Of a DNA stretch of 64,000 nt, positions 46,225 through 54,718 are shown piece after piece. The DNA comes from Gallintestinimicrobium propionicum (GTDB lineage: Bacteria; Bacillota; Clostridia; Lachnospirales; Lachnospiraceae). The stretch is from assembly GCF_025567525.1 (NCBI RefSeq), contig NZ_JAOQJY010000016.1, positions 1 through 64,000 of the forward strand, given 5' to 3'. Position numbers and translations under genes: made by a program. The notes beneath the pieces are model-generated. The model had not been told where the DNA came from, did not search any database, and worked only from the letters and a program-made list of their open reading frames with translations. Each line of letters starts with the position of its first letter. The stretch's first letter is position 1.

Positions 46225-46233
46225 GAGAAAAAC

Positions 46234-47691
46234 ATGGGAAAACAGAATCTTACCCTCATGACCGACCTATATGAGCTGACTATGATGCAGGGATATTTTC
46301 GCAACAAGGATCGTAACGAAACCGTTATCTTTGACGCATTTTACCGCAATAATCCGATGGATTCCGGTTATTCCATCTGTGCAGGCCTAGAGCAGGTAAT
46401 CGATTATGTCAACAATCTACATTTTGAAGACGACGATATTGCTTATCTGCGCAGCCTTGGCATCTTCGGGGAAGATTTTCTGAAATATCTGCGTGACTTC
46501 CATTTTTCCGGTGATATTTACGCGATCCCGGAAGGCAGCATCATGTTTCCCAGAGAACCTATGATTAAGGTTATCGCGCCGATCATGGAAGCACAGCTTG
46601 TCGAAACCGCCATTTTAAATATCATCAACCATCAGAGCCTGATCGCGACAAAGACTTCCCGGGTCTGCTTCGCAGCCCGTGGAGACGGCATTATGGAATT
46701 CGGTCTGCGCCGCGCACAGGGTCCGGATGCCGGAACCCTCGGCGCAAGGGCTGCCATGATCGGCGGCTGTGTCGGCACGAGCAATGTTCTCGCAGGACAG
46801 CTTTTTGACGTTCCTGTCAAAGGCACACACGCCCACAGCTGGATCATGAGCTTTCCGGATGAGTACACTGCATTTAAAACCTATGCAGATATGTATCCTT
46901 CCGCCTGCATCCTGTTAGTCGATACCTACGACACCTTAAAATCCGGCGTTCCGAATGCGATCCGCGTGTTCACCGAGATGCGTGAGGCAGGTATTCCCCT
47001 CACCTTTTACGGCATCCGCTTAGACAGCGGCGACCTCGCCTATCTGTCCAAAAAAGCCCGGAAGATGCTCGATGAAGCCGGCTTTCCGGACGCTGTGATT
47101 TCTGCTTCCAACGATCTTGACGAATACCTGATCGACAGTTTGAAGGTACAGGGCTGTAAAATTACGTCCTGGGGCGTCGGCACTCATCTGATCACCAGCA
47201 AAGACTGGCCGTCCTTCGGCGGCGTTTATAAACTCGCTGCGATCCAGGATGCACAGAGCGGTGAATTTATCCCCAAGATCAAGCTTTCTGAGAATTCCGA
47301 AAAAATCACGAACCCGGGCAACAAGAAAATATACCGGATTTATGAAAAAGATACCGGAAAGATCAAGGCCGACCTGATCTGCCTTGTCGACGAAACCTAC
47401 GATGAAAACGAACCCCTTGTCCTCTTTGACCCCAATGAACCCTGGAAAAAGACGAAGCTGTTGCCCGGTACTTATGAACTGCGTGAGCTGATGGTTCATG
47501 TCTTCGACCACGGTAAATGTATTTACCATTCTCCGAAGGTCATGGACATCCGCGATTACTGCCAGAAAGAACTGGAAACTCTCTGGGAAGAAACCCGCCG
47601 TCTGGTCAATCCCCACGGCGTTTATGTCGATCTTTCCCAGAAATTATATGATATGAAGATTAGCCTGCTCAACCAGATGAGTCAGGTATAA
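46234..47691 (+). CDS. pncB: Nicotinate phosphoribosyltransferase
   Basis: A 485-residue cytosolic enzyme joining nicotinate to PRPP, the first salvage step to NAD. Family marks are LTLMTDLYELTMMQGYF at the front, the substrate loop GLRRAQGPDAG, KGTHAHSWIMSF, the FYGIRLDSGDLAYLSKKAR segment and SWGVGTHLITS. Length fits the long bacterial form. The ribosome site (GAGAGAAA) is the end of repeat Q. The DegV gene follows after 20 bases, so the two are probably one transcript. Confidence 0.95.
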   Translation: MGKQNLTLMTDLYELTMMQGYFRNKDRNETVIFDAFYRNNPMDSGYSICAGLEQVIDYVNNLHFEDDDIAYLRSLGIFGEDFLKYLRDFHFSGDIYAIPEGSIMFPREPMIKVIAPIMEAQLVETAILNIINHQSLIATKTSRVCFAARGDGIMEFGLRRAQGPDAGTLGARAAMIGGCVGTSNVLAGQLFDVPVKGTHAHSWIMSFPDEYTAFKTYADMYPSACILLVDTYDTLKSGVPNAIRVFTEMREAGIPLTFYGIRLDSGDLAYLSKKARKMLDEAGFPDAVISASNDLDEYLIDSLKVQGCKITSWGVGTHLITSKDWPSFGGVYKLAAIQDAQSGEFIPKIKLSENSEKITNPGNKKIYRIYEKDTGKIKADLICLVDETYDENEPLVLFDPNEPWKKTKLLPGTYELRELMVHVFDHGKCIYHSPKVMDIRDYCQKELETLWEETRRLVNPHGVYVDLSQKLYDMKISLLNQMSQV

Positions 47692-47711
47692 AAAAACCGA
47701 TGGAGGAACCC

Positions 47712-48587
47712 ATGCTGAAAATTATTACAGATTCCGCCTCCGATATGCCTCAGTATATTGTAGAGCGTTTTAATCTGCACGTTATTCCGACCCCTGTTGT
47801 TATCGACGGGGTAGATTATTTAGACGGTGCGACCATCCACACGAAAGAATTTTATGAAATTCTGGATGACGTCAGCCGCGATATCAAAACCTATCACATC
47901 AATCCCGCTATGTTTGAGGAAGCGTTCCGCCCCTATGCAGAACATAACGACAGCGTGATCTATCTATGCTTTTCCACCGGAATCGCAGGCACCTTTAATG
48001 CCGCTAACATCGCAAAGCAGAATATCCTTGAGGACTATCCGGATTTCGATCTGACCATCGTGGATTCCAAATCCGCTGCCATCGGTTTTGGTCTGATCGT
48101 ATATAAGCTGCTGCTTTTACAGGAGGCCGGTGCAGACAAAGAAAAGCTGCTGCGCGCCGCAAATTTTTATGTCAACCACATCCAGCATGTTTTTACTGTC
48201 AGCACACTCCGTTATCTGATCAAGGGCGGCCGCCTTTCCAAATGGAAGGGAACCGCAGGAGAGCTGCTGGATATGAAGCCTGTTCTGATCGTTGACAAGG
48301 ACGGCAGCCTGCAGGTATTAAAAACCATCCGCGGCCGCAAAAAATCCCTAAAAGCCCTGATCGAATATGCACAGGAAAACATTGCAGACCCGTCCCGTCA
48401 GATCATGGGCATCTGCCACGGGGAAGATCCCGATTCCCTGCAGTATACCAAAGACCTTCTGCTGCAGGCTGTTTCTCCAAAGGAGCTGGTCGAATCCACC
48501 ATCGGCTGTGCCATCGGTGCACACACCGGACGCGGCATCATCGGCATCGTGTTCTTCGATGCGATGGATGACGAATTCGATGTGTGA
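47712..48587 (+). CDS. DegV family (fatty-acid-binding) protein
   Basis: A 291-residue soluble protein; the start is at MLKIITDSAS, behind GGAGG. Front motif IITDSASDMPQYIVER, central VDSKSAAIGFGLIVYK and HVFTVSTLRYLIKGGRLS, and the end IGAHTGRGIIGIVFF are those of DegV/FakB proteins, which hold a fatty acid for the FakA kinase. No FakA gene is nearby, so the partner would be elsewhere. Likely in one transcript with pncB. Confidence 0.93.
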   Translation: MLKIITDSASDMPQYIVERFNLHVIPTPVVIDGVDYLDGATIHTKEFYEILDDVSRDIKTYHINPAMFEEAFRPYAEHNDSVIYLCFSTGIAGTFNAANIAKQNILEDYPDFDLTIVDSKSAAIGFGLIVYKLLLLQEAGADKEKLLRAANFYVNHIQHVFTVSTLRYLIKGGRLSKWKGTAGELLDMKPVLIVDKDGSLQVLKTIRGRKKSLKALIEYAQENIADPSRQIMGICHGEDPDSLQYTKDLLLQAVSPKELVESTIGCAIGAHTGRGIIGIVFFDAMDDEFDV

Positions 48588-48687
48588 AGCCGCCAAGAAC
48601 AGCTCTGCTGCAGCGCAATCCTGGTGCCATGCAGAACATTTCGGCATATGACAACCGTATCTATTGATATGATTTGACAAAAAATTA

Positions 48688-48766
48688 TCCCCATATCCAA
48701 ACCACTGTCTGAACAGGTATCCACATTTTGCGTGGCCTGTCAGCAGCGGCGGATATGGGGAGTTTT
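48688..48766. repeat. 79-bp hairpin repeat T, copy 1 (after DegV)
   Basis: TCCCCATATCC ... GGATATGGGGA, with inner stems CCAC/GTGG and ACAGG/CCTGT, then a T-run. It equals 50266-50344 except for one base (CAGCGG for CAGTGG). It can terminate DegV on the plus strand and the ATPase gene on the minus strand. Confidence 0.9.
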
Positions 48767-48786
48767 ATTCAAAACAACAAAGTTCT

Positions 48787-50133
48787 TTATTTGAAAATTT
48801 TTTGCATCTCCATGTATCGTTTTAACAGAAATGTACAAAAATATGGAAATGTAATGATATCATCGCTGATCCCAATATTTCCAGTTGTAAATTTTATTCC
48901 ATGTCTGATATCGGGATAAGTATCGCTTTTTATCAGTTGTGCCATCGATTTTGAACGATTGGTATTTGATTTTACTTCTACCGGAATCAGTTCATTGGAG
49001 CTACGGATAAAAAAATCCTCTTCCAATGTAGAATTTTCTTTCGAGTAATAGTATAGCCCATATCCCTGCTTTATAAATGCTTCCGCTGCAAAATTTTCAT
49101 AAAGTGCTCCTTTATAGACACCCAGATTTTTATTTGCCCTCAGATCTACCTGTGCCTCATCATCCAGACTTGCTACCAGTAAGCCGGTATCCGAAATATA
49201 TACTTTATATTTGTTTTCACAGACATTTCCTCTCAGAGGAAGTTCCGGAAATTGCAGACAATCGCATAAAGTGATCAAACCGGCATCTTTCAACCATTCT
49301 ACACAGCCCATGTAATCTTTTGAACGGGCTCCTTTTACGATCCTGGAGTATTGGAACTTTTTATTTTCTTTCGCCAGCTGCGCCGGAATGGAGCGGTAAA
49401 CGCTCAGAATTTTCGCTTTATCCAATCCTTCTGCATATTTTATAATATCGTTTTCGTAATCTGTCAAAAGCTGTCTCTGTAATTGCAGGGAACCTTCGAA
49501 TGTTCCTTTTGCAATGTAATTGGAAACAATCGCAGGCATGCCACCCAAAATGCAATATTCCAGAAAAAGATTTGAAAAAGTGTTTTGTTCCGATGCTGAA
49601 AATGGTGTGCCGGAAAGCATGTGCTCAAGCATATCGGATATAACCTGTTCCTGATATCCTTTTGCCCATAGAAACTCTTCAAAATCCATAGAATACATCT
49701 GATAATCGGTTTTATAACCGACGCTGATGCTGGCAATTCGATGATATTGCACACCAAGCAGGGAGCCGGAACATATAACGTCATATTTGCCGTTTTCTTT
49801 GAAGAATTTGAGAGACGTAGCAATTTCCGGAAAGTCCTGGATTTCATCAAAAAAGAGTAAAGTTTCACCTGTATCGAAATGTTTGGAAGGATCGATTCTG
49901 CTGATCAGTTTCAAAATATTATCTGCCGAAAAGCCCTCGTCAATGATTGTTTTATAAGCCGGTTCTGTAATAAAGTTTATTTCAACTAAATTTTTATAAT
50001 TTTCTTTTGCAAACTTTCGAATCGTTTCGGTTTTTCCGACCTGCCTTGCTCCTTTTATAATTAAAGGATACCGATCAGGATTTTTCTTCCAGTTTCTTAA
50101 AAAAGTATCTGTTTTTCGAATCAAATAACTCAT
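48787..50133 (-). CDS. AAA-family ATPase with DUF4143 domain
   Basis: A 448-residue protein. The AAA_14 part has Walker A IKGARQVGKTET and Walker B LLFFDEIQDFPE, with the sensor segment DVICSGSLLG. The C-terminal DUF4143 domain ends in a PD-(D/E)xK-like patch: TLEEDFFIRSS...LIPVEVKSN. Start behind GGAGGT. Function is unknown for the family; members are common in gut bacteria, often in variable places, and have been tied by some to genome defence, unproven. The gene sits alone between two copies of repeat T, inserted between the convergent DegV and Gfo/Idh genes, and has an unusual promoter with three repeats. Confidence 0.9.
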   Translation of the reverse strand: MSYLIRKTDTFLRNWKKNPDRYPLIIKGARQVGKTETIRKFAKENYKNLVEINFITEPAYKTIIDEGFSADNILKLISRIDPSKHFDTGETLLFFDEIQDFPEIATSLKFFKENGKYDVICSGSLLGVQYHRIASISVGYKTDYQMYSMDFEEFLWAKGYQEQVISDMLEHMLSGTPFSASEQNTFSNLFLEYCILGGMPAIVSNYIAKGTFEGSLQLQRQLLTDYENDIIKYAEGLDKAKILSVYRSIPAQLAKENKKFQYSRIVKGARSKDYMGCVEWLKDAGLITLCDCLQFPELPLRGNVCENKYKVYISDTGLLVASLDDEAQVDLRANKNLGVYKGALYENFAAEAFIKQGYGLYYYSKENSTLEEDFFIRSSNELIPVEVKSNTNRSKSMAQLIKSDTYPDIRHGIKFTTGNIGISDDIITFPYFCTFLLKRYMEMQKIFK

Positions 50134-50180
50134 AAGGTGTACCTCCGACCGTATCTTTATTTTATAGTATACACCATTTT

Positions 50181-50260
50181 ACACTTTTATGAGCGTATTT
50201 TTTTCTAAAAATACATTTTTATGAGCGAATTATAATGATAAGATTACATTTTTATGAGTG
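50181..50260 (-). promoter_or_regulatory. Three evenly spaced repeats before the ATPase gene
   Basis: ACACTTTTATGAGCG (50181), ACATTTTTATGAGCG (50213) and ACATTTTTATGAGTG (50246) begin 32 and 33 bases apart, three helical turns. On the minus strand a TATACT box follows near 50166-50171, without a clear -35, about 35 bases before the start codon. They look like operator iterons. Confidence 0.75.
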
Positions 50261-50265
50261 CGAAC

Positions 50266-50344
50266 TCCCCATATCCAAACCACTGTCTGAACAGGTATCC
50301 ACATTTTGCGTGGCCTGTCAGCAGTGGCGGATATGGGGAGTTTT
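50266..50344. repeat. 79-bp hairpin repeat T, copy 2 (after Gfo/Idh)
   Basis: Same element as 48688-48766, with a full CTCCCCATATCC / GGATATGGGGAG stem and a T-run. It is the natural terminator of the Gfo/Idh gene. It starts five bases after the last promoter repeat of the ATPase cassette. Confidence 0.9.
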
Positions 50345-50365
50345 TATATTCTTTTATATTTTCGT

Positions 50366-51634
50366 TTACCCGATCTCCACCGGCGCGCCATGGTTTAATC
50401 TGGATTCTTCCGCAGCGAACGCAACCAGATGGCTGTTGATCGACTGCTCCAGCGAGGTGATACCCTGCGGTTCCTTGCCGGTCGTGATCATTTCCAAAAA
50501 TTCCAGAACCATTCTGACGTCACCGCCGCCATGTCCGCTGAAATCCGTCGCAAGCTTCGTCACATCAATCACCTCTCTCGGCTGTCCAAACAGTCCGATT
50601 TCGATAATATTTTTTGTCATATCCGCTGTGATATCGCCTTTTGTTCCCATGATCTTACAGTAACGGGAAGCGCCGTCACTCGTAAATCCGCTCATGGAAA
50701 AGCTGATGTTGCTGCCGTCGGTGTTTTCAATATTCGTGATCTGATGATCTACAACGTTGTTGTCGCAATGGAATACACAGCGTCCGTAAGGTCCTGTCTT
50801 GATCGCTTCATAGATGCTTTCCTCTGTCGGATGAATTGCCAGAACGTCAACCGGCCATTCGGTGTTGCCCTGTGCGATGCCGGTACGCTTGTTGGTGATA
50901 TAAATTTTTTCCGCATCAAACGGACAGTTTCCTTTTGCCTTACAGCCGTCCATGCAGCGAAGCGCAGCACCCTCCGGTGCACAAGCTTCCTTGAAGAAAT
51001 AAGTATCTCCCATCGAGGACACGCGCTTTGGCGTCTTGTCCGCCAACCACAAATACAGGTCGAAATCGTGACAGGTCTTCTGCAGACACATGGGGCTGGT
51101 CGTATTGCTGTTTCTCCAGTTGCCGCGCACGAAGCTGTGGGCCTGATGCCAGTAGCCGACGTTCTCGATGGCCTGAATCGTTACGACGTCGCCGATGGTT
51201 CCCTCAGAAATGATCTCTTTGATCTTCGAGAAAAAGGGCGTATAGCGCAGCACATGACAGACTACGATTTTTCTGTCGTACTTGCGGGACGCTTCCAGCA
51301 GCTTGTTACAGTCCTCTGCACTGGGGGAAATCGGCTTCTCCATCAGGATATGGTAGCCTTTTTCCAGCGCCAGCAGCGCTTCCCGGACATGATCCTGATC
51401 CTGTGTGCAGATAAAAATCGCATCTGCCAGCTTCGGCTGCGCCAGAAGTTCTTCCGCACTCGTAAAGCAGCGCTCCTTCGGTACGTTGTACTCTTTTGCA
51501 GCTTCCTCTACACAGGCAGGATTGATGTCCGCCAGTGCTGTAATCTCCATTAAATCCGGATATTGTTTGGCAATCGGCGCATAAGTTACTCTTCCGCGGC
51601 TTCCAAGGCCGACAATTGCAACGGTTGTTTTCAT
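50366..51634 (-). CDS. Gfo/Idh/MocA family oxidoreductase
   Basis: A 422-residue NAD(P)-dependent enzyme, start at MKTTVAIVG behind AGGGGAA. The Rossmann part opens with VAIVGLGSRGRVTY and has the family EKP motif in HILMEKPISP. The C-terminal sheet domain carries a Cys-rich insert CMDGCKAKGNCPFDAEK, possibly metal binding, as in some dehydrogenases on aminosugars or inositols. It likely oxidises or epimerises a sugar derivative brought in by the transporter next door. It is separated from that operon by a terminator, with its own leader. Confidence 0.9.
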   Translation of the reverse strand: MKTTVAIVGLGSRGRVTYAPIAKQYPDLMEITALADINPACVEEAAKEYNVPKERCFTSAEELLAQPKLADAIFICTQDQDHVREALLALEKGYHILMEKPISPSAEDCNKLLEASRKYDRKIVVCHVLRYTPFFSKIKEIISEGTIGDVVTIQAIENVGYWHQAHSFVRGNWRNSNTTSPMCLQKTCHDFDLYLWLADKTPKRVSSMGDTYFFKEACAPEGAALRCMDGCKAKGNCPFDAEKIYITNKRTGIAQGNTEWPVDVLAIHPTEESIYEAIKTGPYGRCVFHCDNNVVDHQITNIENTDGSNISFSMSGFTSDGASRYCKIMGTKGDITADMTKNIIEIGLFGQPREVIDVTKLATDFSGHGGGDVRMVLEFLEMITTGKEPQGITSLEQSINSHLVAFAAEESRLNHGAPVEIG

Positions 51635-51993
51635 GGCGTTTTCCCCTTTTCCTTTTGTGTTTGTTTTCCAAAACCAAATGACACCGTCGGCGTCGCCTGG
51701 TTTTGGTGCGTCAATACAGTATAACATTTTTTATTCGTAAAGAGAATCTAACGTAAGCAATAAAGCATCTTCCTCTCCTCTTTTTATTTAAAACATTTTT
51801 ATTCAAATCATTTTTAATAAAATTGATCTGAATAAAATAGGTCATAGAAAAGACTTTCTTACAACTCATTTTCATCCAAAAAACCCGCGGCATCCTGACA
51901 TCAAACCTCAGGAATCGCCACGGGTTTCTTCTTTTTATCTTCTACAGGACACGCCTGACAAACGCTCCCTCAGGCATCTGGTATCGTAACGGT
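51635..51993 (-). other. Leader of Gfo/Idh with inverted repeat; terminator
   Basis: Between the start codon and a TATACT-like box near 51720 lies a perfect 9-bp inverted repeat CCAAAACCA (51668-51676) / TGGTTTTGG (51698-51706), a possible leader hairpin or operator. Upstream is a very AT-rich segment with TTTGAATAAAAATG and TTTAAATAAAAA copies, and then the terminator at 51884-51927. No gene seen. Confidence 0.55.
51884..51927 (-). terminator. Terminator of the sugar ABC operon
   Basis: On the minus strand AACCCGTGGCGATTCCTGA pairs with TCAGGATGCCGCGGGTT with one mismatch pair, followed by a T-run. It lies 67 bases after the binding-protein stop. Confidence 0.85.
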
Positions 51994-53592
51994 TTACTTC
52001 AGTCCTGTTTCTTCACAGTATGTCTGCCACTGTGCTGCCCAGCCTTCTCTTGCGCTGTCCAGCCCTGCTGCCTTTACTTTCTCCCGGAAGGTTTCAACAG
52101 CTGCATCCACGTCGTCTACCAGACCGTTCTGCAGAGGAAGCAGATATTCGCTTACTACATCATCGATTGCTGCCTTTTCTGCAGAATATGCGCTGTAATC
52201 CTCAGAAAAACCGCTATAAGGATCTACACTCGGCATACCTTTTTCTTCACAAATCTTTCCATAATTGTCAAACATCTCCTGCAGCAGCTTTCCGCCTTCG
52301 CCGTTGGGCAGCTTGTACTCCGGATTTCTTAAGGACCATGCATTTAAGCCTTCATAACCGAAGTCAGAGTTCAGACTCTGATACAGGCCATCCGAGGTTA
52401 CCTCATAATCCTCGCCCTCGATGCCATACTGAGTCAGCAGGTTCAAATCCTTATCGGTTGCCAGAAGCTCGAGAACCTTCATCGCTCTTTCCGGATTTTT
52501 GCAGTCTTTGGTAATTGCAGTTGCATCTGCAGTAGGGGTTGTGGACCATACCTTACCAGCAGCTTCACCAAATGTAAAATATGCGGTTTTCCAATCCGGG
52601 TGATCTGCTTTCCATGTTTCTACACGGGTTGCGTATTTGTTCGGGTTCATACCGAAAACTAAGGCTACACACTGACCGTTATCGTACTGTTCGCCTGCAT
52701 CTGTTGTGTTGGAAAGAATACTTCTGGACCAGTAGCCCTTATCCGCCCAATCCTTCAACAGCTTCATATCCTCTACGAACTCGTCAGAGAACCAGTAATC
52801 CTCAACTTTCGTCGGGTCTGCCATTTTCACACGCTGACCATATCCGCTCTCGATTCCCACAACCGGATCATCCTCATATGCTAAAATACCCTGGGGATTC
52901 TGCGCAAGCAGTCCCTGGCTGGGATCCTTTTCCTGAATGCCCTTTAAGTATGCTTCCAGATTTTCGATGGAATCCGGCACTGGAAGATCATATTTTTCTC
53001 TCAGATCTTCGCGGTACTCAATTCCTCCGGGTGTGTACTGCTTCCAAAGGCATGGAATGGTCATGATCTTTCCGTTTACACGACAGCCCTCCAGCGCTGC
53101 GGGGTCGATCTGAGCTTTATAATCAGGAGATACCTGATCCAGCAAATCATCCAGCGGTAAAAATGCACCGCTCTGTGCCAGCTGTCCGAAATTATTCCAG
53201 CTTGCGGTATAGATTAAATCTACACCGCCGGTGGTCAGCTGCAGCTTGTATTTTTCACCCCAGTCTGTCCATGTAGAAAACTGAAAATCTACGGTTGCAT
53301 TTGCCTTTTCCAGCAGGATCTCATTGATCTTATCCTCTACGCGATCCAGCCCTGCCGGTGCGTCACCAAGCAGATAAAATACCAGGTCAACCCGTTCGGA
53401 ATAATCCAGCTCCTTTGCCTGTGCTGTGGTTTCCGTCTCTTTTGTGGCAGCCTCTTCACTCTGCACTGCAGCCATAGTTTCCTCGTAGCTTTCCCCAAGC
53501 TGACTATCTGCAGTCTGCTTATTGCCGCAGCCCGCCAACATCGTAGCGGTCATTGCAGCTGTCAATAGTACACTTACAACTTTTTTACGCAT
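51994..53592 (-). CDS. Sugar ABC transporter substrate-binding lipoprotein
   Basis: A 532-residue extracellular lipoprotein. A basic start, a hydrophobic core and the lipobox MLAGC with Cys22 are seen, then an acidic Ser/Thr/Glu linker (about 25-65) and a family 1 type solute-binding fold (LVFYLLGDAPAG, VDLIYTASWNNFG, PTADATAITKDCKNPERAM). Length over 500 and the layout agree with LplA/YtcQ-type proteins that bind complex oligosaccharides. Start behind GGGAGGA. Last gene of the operon, 104 bases after the LplC-like permease. No ATPase gene is present; such systems borrow a general MsmK-like ATPase. Confidence 0.92.
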   Translation of the reverse strand: MRKKVVSVLLTAAMTATMLAGCGNKQTADSQLGESYEETMAAVQSEEAATKETETTAQAKELDYSERVDLVFYLLGDAPAGLDRVEDKINEILLEKANATVDFQFSTWTDWGEKYKLQLTTGGVDLIYTASWNNFGQLAQSGAFLPLDDLLDQVSPDYKAQIDPAALEGCRVNGKIMTIPCLWKQYTPGGIEYREDLREKYDLPVPDSIENLEAYLKGIQEKDPSQGLLAQNPQGILAYEDDPVVGIESGYGQRVKMADPTKVEDYWFSDEFVEDMKLLKDWADKGYWSRSILSNTTDAGEQYDNGQCVALVFGMNPNKYATRVETWKADHPDWKTAYFTFGEAAGKVWSTTPTADATAITKDCKNPERAMKVLELLATDKDLNLLTQYGIEGEDYEVTSDGLYQSLNSDFGYEGLNAWSLRNPEYKLPNGEGGKLLQEMFDNYGKICEEKGMPSVDPYSGFSEDYSAYSAEKAAIDDVVSEYLLPLQNGLVDDVDAAVETFREKVKAAGLDSAREGWAAQWQTYCEETGLK

Positions 53593-53696
53593 ATGTTTCC
53601 TCCCTTTCCTGCGTTTCCGTATGATCTACGGCATTCCTCTTCTTCCTGAATTTTTATATCTATAAAAACGGATGCTCCGTTTCTATATACAGCTTC

Positions 53697-54608
53697 TCAG
53701 CCTTTTACCGCACCGACTGTAATACCGGATACGAAATACCGCTGTACGAACGGATAGAATAACAGCACCGGTCCGGTTACGATGACCGCCATCGCCATTT
53801 TCATCGACTGCCCCGGTATGCTCTCGATCTGTGCCGTTGCTCCGACTGCAAGATCCTTTAATGCGGTCGTAGAGCTCAGCATATTATAGAGATAAAACTG
53901 CAGCTCATAGGTATTGGCATTTGTGGAAAACAGGGACGACCGATACCAGTCATTCCAGTAGCCAAGCGCCAGGAACAATCCCACTGTTGCAAGACCGGGC
54001 TTTAATACCGGCAGGACGATTCTGATAAAGATCGTAAAGGGTCCCGCTCCATCGATTTTGGCAGATTCCGCAATCGCATCCGGCACGCTGCTCTGAATAA
54101 ATGTCCGCATCAGGATCACAAGAAATGAGCTCGTGATGCCGGGAAACCAGATAACAAATGCCGTTCCCTTTAAATTCAGGACATTCGCATACAGCAGATA
54201 CCACGGAATCATACCGCCGCCGAAGATCGTGGTAAAATACATCATAAAGGTCACAATGTTGCGGTACTTGAACTCCTTGCGGGACACAACATAGGCTGTC
54301 ATTGTCGTCATAAACAGACCGACTGCCGTACCGACAACTGTGTAATAAATCGTCATTTTATATGCCTGCAGAATAGACGCAGGATTTTTAAAAATGACCT
54401 TGTAGGCCTCCAGGGAAAAAACCTTCGGCCACAGGCTATAGCCCTCCCTCACGATCACTCCGTTATCCGTAAACGAACCGGATACTACCAGTAAAAACGG
54501 CAGCACACAGACGATCGAGACAATGGCGACCAGGGAATATGCCAGTATGTTGAATACAATATTGCTTGTGGAAGGTTTGATCTTACTTCCTGTCTTTTCT
54601 TTTTGCAT
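53697..54608 (-). CDS. Sugar ABC permease, LplC/CarB type
   Basis: A 303-residue membrane protein, start at MQKEKTGSK behind GAGGAG. Six helices; the cytoplasmic EAA loop reads AIAESAKIDGAGPFTIFIRI then VLPVLKP, and the end SGITVGAVKG is the classical terminus of this family. It pairs with the LplB-like permease encoded just upstream. Repeat Q copy 2 (54615-54706) fills the gap between the two genes and supplies its ribosome-site region; frames reading into that repeat should not be annotated as protein. Confidence 0.93.
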   Translation of the reverse strand: MQKEKTGSKIKPSTSNIVFNILAYSLVAIVSIVCVLPFLLVVSGSFTDNGVIVREGYSLWPKVFSLEAYKVIFKNPASILQAYKMTIYYTVVGTAVGLFMTTMTAYVVSRKEFKYRNIVTFMMYFTTIFGGGMIPWYLLYANVLNLKGTAFVIWFPGITSSFLVILMRTFIQSSVPDAIAESAKIDGAGPFTIFIRIVLPVLKPGLATVGLFLALGYWNDWYRSSLFSTNANTYELQFYLYNMLSSTTALKDLAVGATAQIESIPGQSMKMAMAVIVTGPVLLFYPFVQRYFVSGITVGAVKG

Positions 54609-54614
54609 TTTCTC

Positions 54615-54706
54615 CTCGTTTCTGCGCACGCTTTTTGCGCATGCCGAGTTTGTGTCAAGTGCGCGCAGACACAAATCTCGCGATTGAAAAATTTTATTTT
54701 TCAATC
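54615..54706 (-). repeat. Structured repeat Q, copy 2, between two permease genes
   Basis: On the minus strand it reads as copy 1 before pncB, with about seven substitutions: first hairpin GATTGAAAAAT, second hairpin TTTGTGTC/GACACAAA, third GCATGC/GCGTGC, then GCGCAGA and the ribosome site GAGGAG. It has the same orientation relative to the gene as copy 1, although the genes are unrelated. Confidence 0.85.
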
Positions 54707-54718
54707 TTCTCCTCTCCC

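Larger units (their letters stand above)
45866..46233. other. Intergenic region with palindrome, terminator and repeat Q
   Basis: In order it contains palindrome P copy 2 (45876-45915), a terminator hairpin (45919-45967), about 160 bases without signal, and repeat Q copy 1 (46134-46224), which ends ten bases before the pncB start. No gene is supported. Confidence 0.65.

Noticed and set aside
50429..51553. 374-codon plus-strand frame opposite the Gfo/Idh gene
   Set aside because: Antisense shadow of a clear oxidoreductase gene without its own start signals.
54609..54704. N-terminal extension of the LplC-like permease into repeat Q
   Set aside because: The added residues are translated repeat; the ATG behind GAGGAG at 54608 gives the family-typical length.
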